A model generated the notes under the pieces. That model saw only the letters and a program-made list of their open reading frames with translations. It was not told the DNA's origin and made no database searches. The position numbers and the translations under genes were made by a program. A stretch of 64,000 nucleotides of DNA from Phytohabitans maris (lineage in GTDB: Bacteria; Actinomycetota; Actinomycetes; Mycobacteriales; Micromonosporaceae): positions 1 through 64,000 of the forward strand of contig NZ_JAVHUY010000021.1 of the NCBI RefSeq assembly GCF_031085175.1. The letters are read 5' to 3'. How positions within the stretch are numbered: position 1 is the stretch's first letter; each line of letters begins with the position of its first letter. This document shows positions 1 to 9,156 of the stretch, in pieces.

Positions 1-1735
1 AGGGATCGCAGATAATCAACTCGCAGGCTCTGTCTGTTCTGTAATGGTTTGCAACAGGTGGGTCAGGGTGGTCGGTTCCGGCATGGGTGCGATCGTGGTT
101 CCGTGCAGTTTCAGCAAGGGCTGGATTTCGTTGATGGCTCGGCGGATGGTGTGGCGGCTGGTGGTGAACATCGCCGCCAGGGTCGGCTCAGGCAGTTGCA
201 GGCGTAGGTGCAGGATCGTGGCCAAGACCTGGTCGGGCAAGGTGAATCGGGGTGGCCGGCCGGACCTTGGCGCGTGGGTGCGTTTGCCTTGCTGTTGGGC
301 GAGGCGGGCGGCCTGCTCGTGTCGGGCGTCGCGGTGGGTTTGGCGCAGCTCGTCGAGGTCGGTGGTCAGCTGTTGGAGGTCCTGTGTGGACAGTCCGGTC
401 AGCAGCGGATCTGATAGCAGGGCTGGGTCGGGCGCCGGACGGTCGGGCTGGTGGGCGGCGTCCCCGATCGTTGGTTGCGGGTGCAGGGTGTAGTTCCAGT
501 CGCCGTGGAAGGCGTGTCTGGCGATCGGCACGGCGGCCATGTCGGCGTCGCTGACCTCGACGCCGGTCGGGTACTGGCCGGTGTCCAGTTCGGCGTGCAC
601 GCGTAGCCCGGTGCGGGTGGTCGTGGCGGCGATGGATTGCACGACGACCTCGTGGCTTTCCAGGGGCCGGCCGCGCCAGTTCATTGTGATGTGGCTGAAG
701 AGCCGGTGCTCGACCTTGTTCCACTTCGAGGTGCCGGGTGGGAAGTGGCAGACGGTGACCCGCAGCCCGGTCTGTGCGGCGAACGCGGCCAACTCGGTCT
801 TCCAGGCCCGGGTGCGGTAGCCGTTGGACCCGCCCGCGTCCGCGGTGATCAGCAGCCGCCCGGCGGTCGGGTAGTCGGCGCGACCGATCGCGTTCCACCA
901 GCGGCGGATCGACTCGACCGCGAACGCGGCGGTGTCGTGATCGGTGCCGACGTTGACCCAACCGGCGTCAGCGGCCAGATCGTAGACGCCGTAGGGCACG
1001 ACCTTGCCCAGGCTGTCGCTGGGAAAGTCGTGCGTGCGCGTGGCGACCGGTTCGCCCTTGGGCCGCCACTGCCGGCCCGGGTTGCTGAACTGCCCGACGA
1101 GTTCCTTCTTCTTGGTGTCCACGCTGATGACCGGATCTCCAGCGTCCTGATAGTTCTTGACCTGGTCGTTGATGTAGCGGAACTGGGCGTCCCGGTCCGG
1201 GTGCCGCTTGCCCTCGATGGTCTTGGTCGGGGCCTGCAGGCTGAATCCCTCCGCCCGCAGCAGGTCAGCGACAGTGTCCGCGCCGATGCGGTGGCCCTGC
1301 CGGGTCAACTCCTCGGCCAGTCGGCGGGTGGATTTCGTCGTCCACCGCAGCGGCGACATCGGATCGCCCCGCTCGTCCGGCTCGACCAACGCCAGCAACG
1401 CCGCGCGCAGCTCAGGATCCAACTCGACTAGCCGCTTCCGACCACCGCCAGGCCGACGCGTGCGACCCAACGGCTGACCGCCAGCGTCTAGATCGGACAC
1501 TCCACGAGCCACCGTGTTCTCGGCCACCCCGGCAGCCCGCGCCACCGCCCGGATCCCGCCATACCCCAACGCGCGAGCCTCGGCAGCCATCAACAACCGA
1601 CGCTGCCGCTCATCCAAATGCGGAAACAGCACCCGAAACTTCCCCGCCAACACCAACTCGGTCTCCACCGTCACGGCCATACCACATCAGACACCCGCAC
1701 GAAGCAGAAACGCTAGTTATTCTTCGGTGATCCCT
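1..1735 (-). mobile_element. ISAzo13-family insertion sequence
   Basis: The element holds one transposase gene bounded by imperfect terminal inverted repeats. The left end reads AGGGATCGCAGATAATCAAC from base 1. The inverted complement of the right end (bases about 1714-1735) reads AGGGATCACCGAAGAATAAC. The first seven bases match exactly and most of the rest match with a 1-2 base offset. The left end coincides with the first base of the window, so a left target duplication cannot be checked. The transposase runs towards the window edge. Boundaries come from the repeats seen here; the family comes from the transposase. Confidence 0.8.
16..1680 (-). CDS. ISAzo13 family transposase
   Basis: A DDE transposase of 554 residues that moves the surrounding insertion sequence. 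The first 60-70 residues form a helix-turn-helix segment (LGYGGIRAVARAAGVAEN) followed by an arginine-rich linker. A catalytic RNase-H-like core lies at about residues 180-340, with ISVDTKKKELVG giving the first acidic residue, ITADAGGSN the second and FPPGTSKWNKVEHRLFSHI the final Glu. These are the hallmarks of the ISAzo13 (DDE_Tnp_ISAZ013) family. The C-terminal about 100 residues hold a second HTH-like segment. The frame is open over the usual family length, so the copy looks intact. It starts at ATG 1680, and the stop lies within 20 bp of the left terminal repeat. Confidence 0.9.
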   Translation of the reverse strand: MAVTVETELVLAGKFRVLFPHLDERQRRLLMAAEARALGYGGIRAVARAAGVAENTVARGVSDLDAGGQPLGRTRRPGGGRKRLVELDPELRAALLALVEPDERGDPMSPLRWTTKSTRRLAEELTRQGHRIGADTVADLLRAEGFSLQAPTKTIEGKRHPDRDAQFRYINDQVKNYQDAGDPVISVDTKKKELVGQFSNPGRQWRPKGEPVATRTHDFPSDSLGKVVPYGVYDLAADAGWVNVGTDHDTAAFAVESIRRWWNAIGRADYPTAGRLLITADAGGSNGYRTRAWKTELAAFAAQTGLRVTVCHFPPGTSKWNKVEHRLFSHITMNWRGRPLESHEVVVQSIAATTTRTGLRVHAELDTGQYPTGVEVSDADMAAVPIARHAFHGDWNYTLHPQPTIGDAAHQPDRPAPDPALLSDPLLTGLSTQDLQQLTTDLDELRQTHRDARHEQAARLAQQQGKRTHAPRSGRPPRFTLPDQVLATILHLRLQLPEPTLAAMFTTSRHTIRRAINEIQPLLKLHGTTIAPMPEPTTLTHLLQTITEQTEPAS

Positions 1736-1797
1736 TAGCAGATCAACCAGATTTCCGGACGTTATCCACAGCAGGCCCGCCCATCCACAGGCTGACC

Positions 1798-2553
1798 GTG
1801 GCCCGATTGTCCTTCTCCCCGAGCCGCCCGATGCTGCCCTCCATGCAGGTGTTGGTGTGGCTATTTGCGATCATGCTGTCCCTGGTCGGTCCGCCGCCCG
1901 TAGTGGCTGGAGCCCCCGGGTCTGCCCGGCCCGCTTCTGCCCGGCCCGCTTCTGTCCAGCCAGCTTCTGTCCAGCCCGCGCGGTTCGTTCAGGCCCCGGG
2001 CTTCCCGCAGACCTCGGGCTTGGTGCGGCTCTCGGGTCCCGTGCCGCCTTCGGTCTTCGTCCGGGTCGTCGCCGTGGCGCCGGTGCCCGCCGGGGAGTTC
2101 CGGTGGCCGCTGGACGGACCGCCGCATGTGGCGCGACGCTTCGACCCACCACCGCGCCCGTGGCTGGCCGGCCACCGCGGCGTCGACCTTGCGGCCACGG
2201 CGGGCGTCCCGGTGCGCGCGGCGGGCGGCGGCACAGTCCACTTCGCCGGCAGCGTGGCGGGCCGCGGCGTCGTGAGCGTCACCCACCCGAACGGGCTACG
2301 CACCACCTACGAGCCCCTGGAGCCCACCGTCCACGCCGGACAGACAGTGGCACCCGGCGACCAGATCGGCACGCTGGCCGCCGGACACGCCGGCTGCCCT
2401 GCGGCGGCCTGCCTACATTGGGGCCTGAGGCGCGGCGACGAGTACCTCGACCCACTGGCCCTCCTCGGCCTGGGCCGTGTCCGCCTACTGCCCCTGGCAG
2501 CACCGGCACAGACCGCCGGTGGTGCAGCGTTCGGTCTGCGAGTGCTCCGATGA
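1798..2553 (+). CDS. M23 family metallopeptidase (LytM-type peptidoglycan endopeptidase)
   Basis: Predicted secreted zinc endopeptidase acting on peptidoglycan cross-links. The GTG start at 1798 is followed by a hydrophobic segment at residues 18-38 that works as a signal peptide. A linker (42-61) contains a five-residue tandem repeat (ARPAS, VQPAS). A LytM/peptidase_M23 domain covers residues about 100-225. Zinc ligands are visible as HRGVD (H126, D130) and LHWG (H207). At 251 residues it is a normal length for a single-domain M23 protein. Its stop codon overlaps the ATG of the following gene (ATGA), so the two are probably translationally coupled. It sits just outside the insertion sequence and looks undamaged. 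In related actinomycetes an M23 gene also lies close to xerC and rpsB; that is background knowledge rather than something shown here. Confidence 0.85.
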   Translation: MARLSFSPSRPMLPSMQVLVWLFAIMLSLVGPPPVVAGAPGSARPASARPASVQPASVQPARFVQAPGFPQTSGLVRLSGPVPPSVFVRVVAVAPVPAGEFRWPLDGPPHVARRFDPPPRPWLAGHRGVDLAATAGVPVRAAGGGTVHFAGSVAGRGVVSVTHPNGLRTTYEPLEPTVHAGQTVAPGDQIGTLAAGHAGCPAAACLHWGLRRGDEYLDPLALLGLGRVRLLPLAAPAQTAGGAAFGLRVLR

Positions 2554-3365
2554 CCCCCGAGCCCCAAACTGCCAAGCGCCCATCCGACGCCGCGCGCCCG
2601 CCTGACGCCGCACGCTCGTCCGGTGCTGGGCGGCCGTCCGGCGGTGAGCGTCGGTCGAGCGGCGACCGATCGTCTAGCGTTGATTCGCGTTCTGGTGGTG
2701 AGCGGTCGTCCGGTGGTGGCGGGCGGTCGGGTGATGAGCGTTCGTTCAGTGCTGAGCGGCTGTCCGGGGCTTCGCGGCCGTCCGGCGGTGAGCGTCGGTC
2801 GAGCGGCGACCGATCGTCTAGCGTTGATTCGCGTTCTGGTGGTGAGCGGTCGTCCGGTGGTGGCGGGCGGTCGGGTGATGAGCGTTCGTCCAGCGCTGAG
2901 CGGCTGTCCGGGGCTGAGCGGTGGTCCAGCGTCGAGCGATCGGCCGGCGGTGACCGGCCCTCCCATAGCGCGCGGCTTTCCGGCGGTGACCGGATGTCCA
3001 GCGGTGACCGATGGTCCAATGTCGATTCGCGTTCCGGTGGTGAACGGTCGTCCGGCGGTGGCGGGCGGTCGAGTGGTGAGCGTTCGTTCAGTGCTGAGCG
3101 GCGGGGCGGGCCCCAATGGTCGTCGGATGGACCTGAGCGGTCGGATGGGCCTGAGCGGCCGGTCGGCGAGGCTGCGATGGAGGCCATCGCCGATGAGCCG
3201 GAGTGGCGAGTGCGCATCCGAGCCGCCATCGAGCGAACTGCGCGACGGCGAGCCGTCCAAGCCGAGCACCGGCGATTGCTCGCTGCCCGCCGGATGGCCG
3301 GCCTGCAGGCCCGTCATGCCTCCCGCCTGGCCCGAGCCTACGAGCCGGAGATCGACCCGCCCTGA
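2550..3365 (+). CDS. Ser/Arg/Gly-rich repeat protein of unknown function
   Basis: The 271-residue frame starts at ATG 2550, overlapping the stop of the M23 gene. I do not recognise a family. Residues about 25-205 are low-complexity Ser/Gly/Arg/Asp/Glu built from a short motif of the type SGGERSS. Two near-identical 48-residue copies are followed by a degenerate third. The last about 60 residues differ: they are basic, predicted helical, and start near EPEWRVRIRAAIER. No signal peptide or membrane segment is visible, so the repeat part is probably disordered and cytoplasmic. The overlap start, the multiple-of-three repeat length and the ordered tail favour a real gene. All six frames are open through this DNA because of its composition, so confidence is moderate. 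Confidence 0.55.
   Translation: MTPEPQTAKRPSDAARPPDAARSSGAGRPSGGERRSSGDRSSSVDSRSGGERSSGGGGRSGDERSFSAERLSGASRPSGGERRSSGDRSSSVDSRSGGERSSGGGGRSGDERSSSAERLSGAERWSSVERSAGGDRPSHSARLSGGDRMSSGDRWSNVDSRSGGERSSGGGGRSSGERSFSAERRGGPQWSSDGPERSDGPERPVGEAAMEAIADEPEWRVRIRAAIERTARRRAVQAEHRRLLAARRMAGLQARHASRLARAYEPEIDPP
2630..2917 (+). repeat. 144-bp tandem repeat, two near-identical copies
   Basis: Bases 2630-2773 and 2774-2917 are direct tandem copies differing at only a few positions. A degenerate partial third copy runs to about 3105. The unit equals 48 codons, so copy-number change keeps the reading frame of the repeat protein. Within each unit a 15-bp subrepeat of the form GGTGAGCGGTCGTCC recurs. Confidence 0.85.
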
Positions 3366-3400
3366 TCTGCTGTAGTCCTGGTCCGGCCCGTCCGCCCAGC

Positions 3401-3587
3401 GGAGGCATACTCTTGGAGCCTTTGTTCAGCGGAGGCGTTGTCTGGGGCCCGCCGGCTCAGTGGAAGCGGTGTCTGGTGGCCCACTTGCCTACCGGAGGCG
3501 TTGTCTGGGGCCGCCGGCTCGGCGGATGCGTAGCTGTCGGGCCGCTGGTGTGGGCTTGTCGGGCCTCTGCTCAGTGGAGGCGTTGTC
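3401..3587. repeat. Degenerate 30-32 bp tandem repeats in a convergent intergenic region
   Basis: The 330-bp gap between convergent genes holds no credible gene. GGAGGCGTTGTCTGGGGCC-like blocks start at 3401, 3431, 3462, 3494 and, more diverged, 3576. The first four are spaced 30-32 bp, giving an eroded tandem array. Copies abut with no unique spacers, so this is not a CRISPR array. Confidence 0.6.
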
Positions 3588-3695
3588 AGCGGGCCGCTGG
3601 CGCAGCGGGTGCCTTATTAGGAGTCGCCGGGCCGGCGGTGCCTGCGCTTCAGGGTCGCGGGCTCAGCGGTGCGTGCGTGATCGAGGCTCCCGGGC

Positions 3696-4886
3696 TCAGT
3701 GAAGGCGGCGCAGAAAGGCAGGCAGCCGCTCGGCTAGGCGGTCGTACTCGTCGTGGCGGTTGTAGACCTGGCCGCACAGCCGCAGCCACCCACGGCCGCT
3801 CCACGACATTACCGCCACGACGGTGGCCAGTTCCTCCTCGATCCGGGTGGCGAGGCGCTCCGCCGCCTCGAAGGTGGTCGCGACGCCCGCCGGCAGTGGC
3901 AGGATGCGCATCGCGATCTCGGGAGCGCCTGGGTCGGGCAGTTCCTCGGCCGTCAGGCCGAGCGCGGCCCCCACCACTCGCTGACCGTAGGTGGCCAGGT
4001 CGGCGTTGTGGGCTCGCACCCGCTCCGCACCGAGTGTCCGCAGCACGAAGAGTCCGGTCGGTGCGGCGAGCCACGGCGTGTAGTCCAGCGTGCCTTGCCA
4101 CTCCACACGAGCCGGGTAGCCATTGTGCTGCTGCCACGAGACGGCGAGCGGGTCGATACGGTCGCGCCAGCGCGGGGCGACGCTCAGCAGGGCGGTGCCG
4201 CGTGGTGCGTACGCCCACTTGTGCAGGTTGCCGACCCAGAAGTCGGCGCCGATCGCGTCCACCGCCGTGGGTAGCATGCCGGGGACGTGTGCGGCATCGA
4301 CGAGGACGGGCACGTCGCGTTCGCGGGCGGCCGCCACGATCTTCTCGACCGGGAAGAGGCGGGCCGTCGGCGAGGAGATCTGGTCGACGATGAGCAGCCG
4401 GGTGCGGCCGGGCTGGAGGGCCTTCGCGACCGTAGCGGTGGCCTCCTCGTCGTCCGCGTCGAGCGGCACGCCGACCGTGCGTACGGTGGCGCCGGTGCGA
4501 CGGCACTCGCGCTCCGCGGTGAAGGCGATCGCACCGTACCGGTGGTCGGTCATCAGCACCTCGTCACCCGCGCGCAGGCCGAGAGACTGGAGCACGATCG
4601 CCGCACCGATGGTGGTGTTGCCCACTAACGCTGAGCCTTCCGGGTCCGCCCCAAGGAAGGCGGAGATGAAGCGCCGAGTGTGCGCGATGCGCTCGGGCAG
4701 GTCGCGGAAGTAGCGGATCGGGTTGGTCTCGCCCTCGTCGCGTACCCGCTGCTGGGCTCGCTGCACCGCGACCGGGACGGCACCGCGGGCGCCGTGGTTG
4801 AGGTACGCGATGGCGGGGTCGAGGGAGAAGCTCTCCTGGATCCGGTCCCAGCCGACGTGCACGCCCTCGACCACCGCACCTCCCAC
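3696..4886 (-). CDS. Class V aminotransferase-fold PLP-dependent enzyme (isopenicillin N epimerase-like)
   Basis: A fold-type I PLP enzyme of 396 residues resembling isopenicillin-N-epimerase-like and cysteine-desulfurase-like proteins; the substrate is unknown. The N-terminal AIAYLNHGARGAVP is typical of the epimerase-like group. VGNTTIGAAIVLQSL forms the phosphate-binding region. LVDAAHVPG supplies the Asp and His that hold the cofactor ring. FWVGNLHKWAYAPRG contains the lysine (HK) expected to form the Schiff base. The gene is transcribed towards the repeat protein gene and stands alone. The GTG at 4886 gives the longest frame. A GTG at 4874, preceded by GGGAGG, would be about four residues shorter and is equally plausible. 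Cytoplasmic. Confidence 0.8.
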   Translation of the reverse strand: MGGAVVEGVHVGWDRIQESFSLDPAIAYLNHGARGAVPVAVQRAQQRVRDEGETNPIRYFRDLPERIAHTRRFISAFLGADPEGSALVGNTTIGAAIVLQSLGLRAGDEVLMTDHRYGAIAFTAERECRRTGATVRTVGVPLDADDEEATATVAKALQPGRTRLLIVDQISSPTARLFPVEKIVAAARERDVPVLVDAAHVPGMLPTAVDAIGADFWVGNLHKWAYAPRGTALLSVAPRWRDRIDPLAVSWQQHNGYPARVEWQGTLDYTPWLAAPTGLFVLRTLGAERVRAHNADLATYGQRVVGAALGLTAEELPDPGAPEIAMRILPLPAGVATTFEAAERLATRIEEELATVVAVMSWSGRGWLRLCGQVYNRHDEYDRLAERLPAFLRRLH

Positions 4887-5022
4887 GCGCCAACCCTACG
4901 CGGCCCCCGCACCGCCGTCCTGCGTGTGATTCAACCGGACGCGTCTGCCCTCAACTCCGGCGCGGGTCCGCACATCGCGCCGGATCGTCCCTCTCCTAGG
5001 CGGGCGAGGCGGCGAGATGGCG

Positions 5023-5964
5023 TTAGGCGCGGGGATGAGCCTGGCGGTACGCGGCGCGGAGGCGTTCGACGGAGACGTGGGTGTAGATCTGGGTGCTGGA
5101 CAGGGACGCGTGGCCCAGCAGCTCCTGCACCGCCCGCAGGTCGGCGCCTCCCTCCAGCAGGTGGGTGGCGGCGGAGTGGCGGAGGCCGTGCGGGCTGGTG
5201 TGTGGCAGGCCGGCGGCGCGGGCGTAGCCGCTCACGATGCGCCTCGCGATCGTCGGCTGTAGGCGACCGCCGCGCGCGCCGAGCAGCAGGGCGTCGCCAC
5301 TGGACCGAGTGGAGAGGGCGCCGCGGCCCAGGCGGAGCCAGTCGTCGATCGCCTGCTCCGCGGGCAGTCCATAGGGGACGGAGCGCTCCTTGCCGCCCTT
5401 GCCCAGTACGCGCACCACGCGGCGACCACGGTCCACGTCGGCCACGTCCAGCCCGCACAGCTCGCTGACACGGATGCCCGTGGCGTACAGCAGCTCCAGC
5501 AGCGCACGGTCGCGCAGCAGCACGGGGGAGGCCTCGTCTCCGGGGGCGAGTACCAGTGCTTCGGCCTGGTCGGCGCGGAGCACGGCCGGCAGGTCCCGGT
5601 GGGCCTTCGGGCTGGCCAACTGGGCGCCGACATCGGTGGCGAGCCGGCCGGCGCGATGAGCCCAGGCGCTGAAGGTACGGGCTGAAGCGGCCCGCCGAGC
5701 CAGGGAGGCACGGGCTGCGCCCAGCGTGCGGAGCTTGGCCAGCCAGCTGCGGAGCACCGCGATGTCGATGTCACCCGGTGCGGCGCAACCCATCAGTGCG
5801 GCGTGCTCCAAGAGCGAGACGACGTCGCCGACGTACGCACGGACCGTGTGCGCCGAGCGGTTGTCGACGCGGGCGAGGTGGTCCGCGAAGTCGTCGACCG
5901 CGTCGCGCATCGGCTGGGGGAGACCCTCGTGGATCGCCCGGATGCTGACGCTCTTTCGCTTCAC
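5023..5964 (-). CDS. xerC: Tyrosine recombinase XerC
   Basis: Site-specific recombinase expected to resolve chromosome dimers at dif with XerD. An N-terminal SAM-like DNA-binding domain spans residues about 15-105 and a catalytic domain about 130-305. All catalytic residues are visible: R165 in GIRVSE, K189 in LGKGGKE, H259 and R262 in HGLRH, H285 in LLGHASLS and the nucleophile Y294 in QIYTH. At 313 residues the length is normal for XerC. It is the last gene of the minus-strand block yraN-yifB-dprA-xerC, 33 bp after dprA, an arrangement common in actinobacteria. The gene is therefore the housekeeping recombinase, not a phage integrase. Confidence 0.93.
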   Translation of the reverse strand: MKRKSVSIRAIHEGLPQPMRDAVDDFADHLARVDNRSAHTVRAYVGDVVSLLEHAALMGCAAPGDIDIAVLRSWLAKLRTLGAARASLARRAASARTFSAWAHRAGRLATDVGAQLASPKAHRDLPAVLRADQAEALVLAPGDEASPVLLRDRALLELLYATGIRVSELCGLDVADVDRGRRVVRVLGKGGKERSVPYGLPAEQAIDDWLRLGRGALSTRSSGDALLLGARGGRLQPTIARRIVSGYARAAGLPHTSPHGLRHSAATHLLEGGADLRAVQELLGHASLSSTQIYTHVSVERLRAAYRQAHPRA

Positions 5965-5997
5965 ACCGCTGACCGTGGAAGCCGGGGCCGTAGGGTG

Positions 5998-7458
5998 TCA
6001 AGACGCCGCGCCGGTCTCGCGCTCTTTCAGGGCTCGCGACCCGGCCGCGCGACGAGTACCGCTGACGGCGGCCGCGCGGTGGTCGCCGTCGAGGGGCGGC
6101 GCTGAGGCTGGCACGGCCTTGAGGCTGTCGGGCGGAGGCGCGCCGGCAGCGGCCCTGCGGCGACTGGTGCTGGTGGTCGTGGGAGCTGAGTCGGCGTTGG
6201 GTGGTAGTGCGCTGGCGGCGGCCTTGCGGCGGTTGGTGCTGGCGGTCGAGGGCCCCGGCCCGGCGTCGGGCGGAGATGCGCTAGCGCGGGACGAGCGGGG
6301 CTTGGGAGCCAACACGTACCCGCTGGCGCGGCGAACGACGAAGCCCAGGCTCTCCAGCAGCGTGAGCTTGCGCATCGCCGTGCGGATGTCGATGCCAGCC
6401 TTTGCGGCCAGCTCGTCCGGGCCGGCGGAACCGCGGCGGGGGACCGACTCCAGCACCATCGCCGACTCGGCGTCGAGGCTGTCGTGCGGGCGCTGGGGGC
6501 CGCGTGGGCGGGGTGCCAGGTCGCTGCCGATGTGGCCGACCTCTTCGAGCACGTGGGCGGCGCCGGTGACCAGTCGCACTTCAAGGTGGTCGCGCAGCAG
6601 CTCGTGGCAGCCAACCGACATCGCTGACGTGACCGGGCCCGGCACCACCATCGGGCGGCGGCCGAGCGCGATCGCGCGGCGGAGGGTCTGGCTGGCGCCG
6701 CTGCGCGCGGACGCCTCGACCACCACGGTGCCACGGGTGGCGGCCGCGATGACGCGGTTGCGGATCAGGAAGCGGTGGCGGACCGGCACCGTGCCGGGCG
6801 GCCACTCGCTGACCAGGAGCCCCGCGTCAGCGATGCGGTCGAAGAGGCCGGTGTTGCCGGACGGGTACGGCCGGTCGACGCCACAGGCGAGCACGGCGAC
6901 GGTGAGCCCGCCGGCGTTGAGAGCGCCGCGGTGGGCGGCGGCGTCGATCCCGTAGGCGCCACCGGAGACGATCGTCCACTCCCGCTCGGCCAGCTCGTAG
7001 GCGAGGGTGGTCGCCACGTGCTCGCCGTAGTGGGTGGAGGCCCGGGCACCGACCACCGCCACCGACTGGGCGAGCGACTCGTCCAGCCGGGGCGTGCCGC
7101 GCACCCACAGGCACAGCGGTGGTGCGACGTCGCGGTCGATGCGGTCGTCGGCCGGGCGGCCGAGCAGCTTGGTCAGGTCACGCACCGTCCGCGGCCACTC
7201 GTCGTCTTCCGGGATGACGATGCGAGCGCCCAGCCGCTCGGCGCGTTCGAGGGCCATCTCGGCCACCTTGTGCGGGTCACCGGCGCCCATCCTGGCGGCG
7301 GCTGCGCCGCGCAGCTGGGGGTCGGGCACGTCACCTTCGACGAGCCGCTCCAGTGCGCGGAGCGGGCCGTTGGCGTTGACCATGCGGTGCACGGCCTCGT
7401 TTCCCGGCTCGACCAGCCAGTGCAGGGCGATCCGGGCCAGCCGCAATCCCTCGTTCAC
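5998..7458 (-). CDS. dprA: DNA-processing protein DprA, with a low-complexity C-terminal extension
   Basis: DprA binds single-stranded DNA and loads RecA during transformation. The Rossmann core is visible in SVAVVGARASTHYGEH and IVSGGAYGIDAAAH, followed by a winged-helix-like segment (GPDELAAKAGIDIRTAMRKL). The last about 98 residues form an Ala/Pro/Ser/Thr/Arg-rich tail with two and a half copies of a 23-residue unit, absent from typical DprA. Start choice: an ATG at 7473 overlaps the yifB stop (ATGA) but has no ribosome binding site. The GTG at 7458 is preceded by GAGAGG at good spacing and is preferred. It lies between yifB and xerC, the usual actinobacterial order. Confidence 0.88.
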   Translation of the reverse strand: MNEGLRLARIALHWLVEPGNEAVHRMVNANGPLRALERLVEGDVPDPQLRGAAAARMGAGDPHKVAEMALERAERLGARIVIPEDDEWPRTVRDLTKLLGRPADDRIDRDVAPPLCLWVRGTPRLDESLAQSVAVVGARASTHYGEHVATTLAYELAEREWTIVSGGAYGIDAAAHRGALNAGGLTVAVLACGVDRPYPSGNTGLFDRIADAGLLVSEWPPGTVPVRHRFLIRNRVIAAATRGTVVVEASARSGASQTLRRAIALGRRPMVVPGPVTSAMSVGCHELLRDHLEVRLVTGAAHVLEEVGHIGSDLAPRPRGPQRPHDSLDAESAMVLESVPRRGSAGPDELAAKAGIDIRTAMRKLTLLESLGFVVRRASGYVLAPKPRSSRASASPPDAGPGPSTASTNRRKAAASALPPNADSAPTTTSTSRRRAAAGAPPPDSLKAVPASAPPLDGDHRAAAVSGTRRAAGSRALKERETGAAS

Positions 7459-7469
7459 GGAAACCTCTC

Positions 7470-8990
7470 TCATGGGGCTATGCCAGTGCGGAGCTGGGTC
7501 GCCTCGAACACGTCGTCGCCGTCCGGCCGATGGCGACCGTCGAGGTCGGCGATCGTCCAGGCGAGCCGGAGGATGCGGTCGAAGCCGCGGGCGGAGAGCG
7601 AGCCGTGGTCGAGGCGCGTGCGTAGCGCCTTGGTGTCGGCGGCCGGCAGGCGCCAAGGTGGGCGCCGCAGCGCCGCGCCGGGAACGTCGCCGTTGGTCCG
7701 CCAACCCTGCTCGGACCAGCGTGCGGCCGCCGCCGCTCGTGCCTTGAGCACCCGGTCGGCCACCACGGCGGACGGCTCGCTCCCAGAGTGGGGTGCCAAC
7801 AGCTCGGCGGCACCGAGCGGGTCGAGCGTCACCTGTACGTCGATCCGGTCGAGCAGCGGACCGGAGAGGCGGCCGATGTATCGCCGGCGGGCAAGGGGGC
7901 TGCACTCGCAGAACTGGTCACCGGCCGGCTTTGCGCAGGGACAGGGATTGGCCGCGAGCACCAGTTGAAACCGTGCCGGGTACTCAGTCGCGCCGTCGGC
8001 ACGGCGCAGCAGGATGCGGCCCGTTTCCAGCGGCTGGCGCAGCGCGTCGAGGGCTCGTCCGGTGAATTCGGCTGCTTCGTCCAGAAACAGCACCCCTTGG
8101 TGTGAAAGCGACACGGCTCCGGGGCGGGCCAGACCGGAGCCGCCGCCGACCAGGGCCTGGACGGTGGCGGTGTGGTGTGGGGCCTGGAAGGGTGGGCGGC
8201 GCCGCAGCTGACCACCGGGTGGCAGCACGCCGGCCACCGAGTGCAGCGCGGTCACCTCCAGAGCGGCCTCGTCGTCGAGCTCTGGCAGGATCGACGGAAG
8301 GCGCTCGGCCAACATCGTCTTGCCCGCGCCGGGCGGGCCCAGCAGTGCCACGTGGTGACCGCCCGCCGCCGCCACCTCGATCGCCCGCCGGCCGAGCGCC
8401 TGACCCGCCACGTCGGCGAGGTCGGGCCCGTCGGGTTCTGTCTCCGGCCCGCTCTCCGGCGGGTCGAGCAACGGCGCGCCATCGCGCACGAAAGCCACCA
8501 GCCGGTGCAGCGTGTCGACGGCTTTGACCTCCACACCGGGCACGACTGCCGCCTCCCCAGCGTTGCCGATCGGAACGACCACCCGGCTGATCCCACCCTT
8601 GGCGGCTGCCGCCACCATCGGCAGCGCGCCGCGCACCGGGCGGACGGTGCCGTCGAGCCCGAGCTCGCCGAAGATGGCCACCCCGTCGAACGCGGCCAGT
8701 GGCAGCTCGCCCGCCCCGCCGAGCAGTACTACCGCGATGGCCAGGTCGAATGCCGAGCCGGTCTTGCGCATGCCCGCCGGCAGCAGGTTGACCGTGATGC
8801 GGCGGCTGGGCCAGCGTTGCCCCGAGTTGACTATCGCGGCCCGGACCCGGTCGCGGGCCTCGTTGAGCGCGGTGTCGGGCAGGCCGGACAGCACCACGGC
8901 GGGCAGCCCCGGCGACAGGTCGGCTTCGACCTCGACCAGCTGGCCGGTGACACCGGCCAACCCCACCGACAGCACCTTGGCGTAACTCAT
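7470..8990 (-). CDS. YifB family Mg chelatase-like AAA ATPase (ComM-like)
   Basis: An AAA+ ATPase of the ComM/YifB family, linked in other bacteria to branch migration during integration of transforming DNA. An N-terminal ChlI-like domain begins [16 protein letters not shown], which sets the start at ATG 8990; a longer frame adds 26 atypical residues. The ATPase core has Walker [11 protein letters not shown] and Walker [13 protein letters not shown] Cys cluster ([16 protein letters not shown]) sits after it, as in the family. At 506 residues the length is typical. It overlaps or abuts dprA downstream and follows yraN, forming a putative DNA-uptake and recombination cluster. Confidence 0.92.
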   Translation of the reverse strand: MSYAKVLSVGLAGVTGQLVEVEADLSPGLPAVVLSGLPDTALNEARDRVRAAIVNSGQRWPSRRITVNLLPAGMRKTGSAFDLAIAVVLLGGAGELPLAAFDGVAIFGELGLDGTVRPVRGALPMVAAAAKGGISRVVVPIGNAGEAAVVPGVEVKAVDTLHRLVAFVRDGAPLLDPPESGPETEPDGPDLADVAGQALGRRAIEVAAAGGHHVALLGPPGAGKTMLAERLPSILPELDDEAALEVTALHSVAGVLPPGGQLRRRPPFQAPHHTATVQALVGGGSGLARPGAVSLSHQGVLFLDEAAEFTGRALDALRQPLETGRILLRRADGATEYPARFQLVLAANPCPCAKPAGDQFCECSPLARRRYIGRLSGPLLDRIDVQVTLDPLGAAELLAPHSGSEPSAVVADRVLKARAAAAARWSEQGWRTNGDVPGAALRRPPWRLPAADTKALRTRLDHGSLSARGFDRILRLAWTIADLDGRHRPDGDDVFEATQLRTGIAP

Positions 8991-9156
8991 CGCCGGCCCC
9001 GCTCGGCTGCGGATGGCCGCGAATCCTGGTGCATGCTGGACCTGCCTTGCTTCGGCGGGGGTGGCCACGAGCCCCGGTGCACGCTAGGCCTGTCTTGCAT
9101 CGGCGCGGGTGGGCACGATCTCCCGCACTCGGCGGCACGTCTCTCGCGGTCGCTCA

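Noticed and set aside
188-1431. Several frames overlapping the transposase gene on both strands
   Set aside because: Arginine/glycine-rich translations without family features; composition shadows of the transposase.
2279-3317. Long minus-strand frames over the repeat protein gene
   Set aside because: All frames are open because of GC-rich repeats; they lack starts with ribosome binding sites, while the plus-strand frame has an ATGA overlap and an ordered C-terminal tail.
5023-5964. Phage-type integrase
   Set aside because: Length, motifs and the dprA neighbour identify housekeeping XerC; no phage genes or attachment repeats are present.
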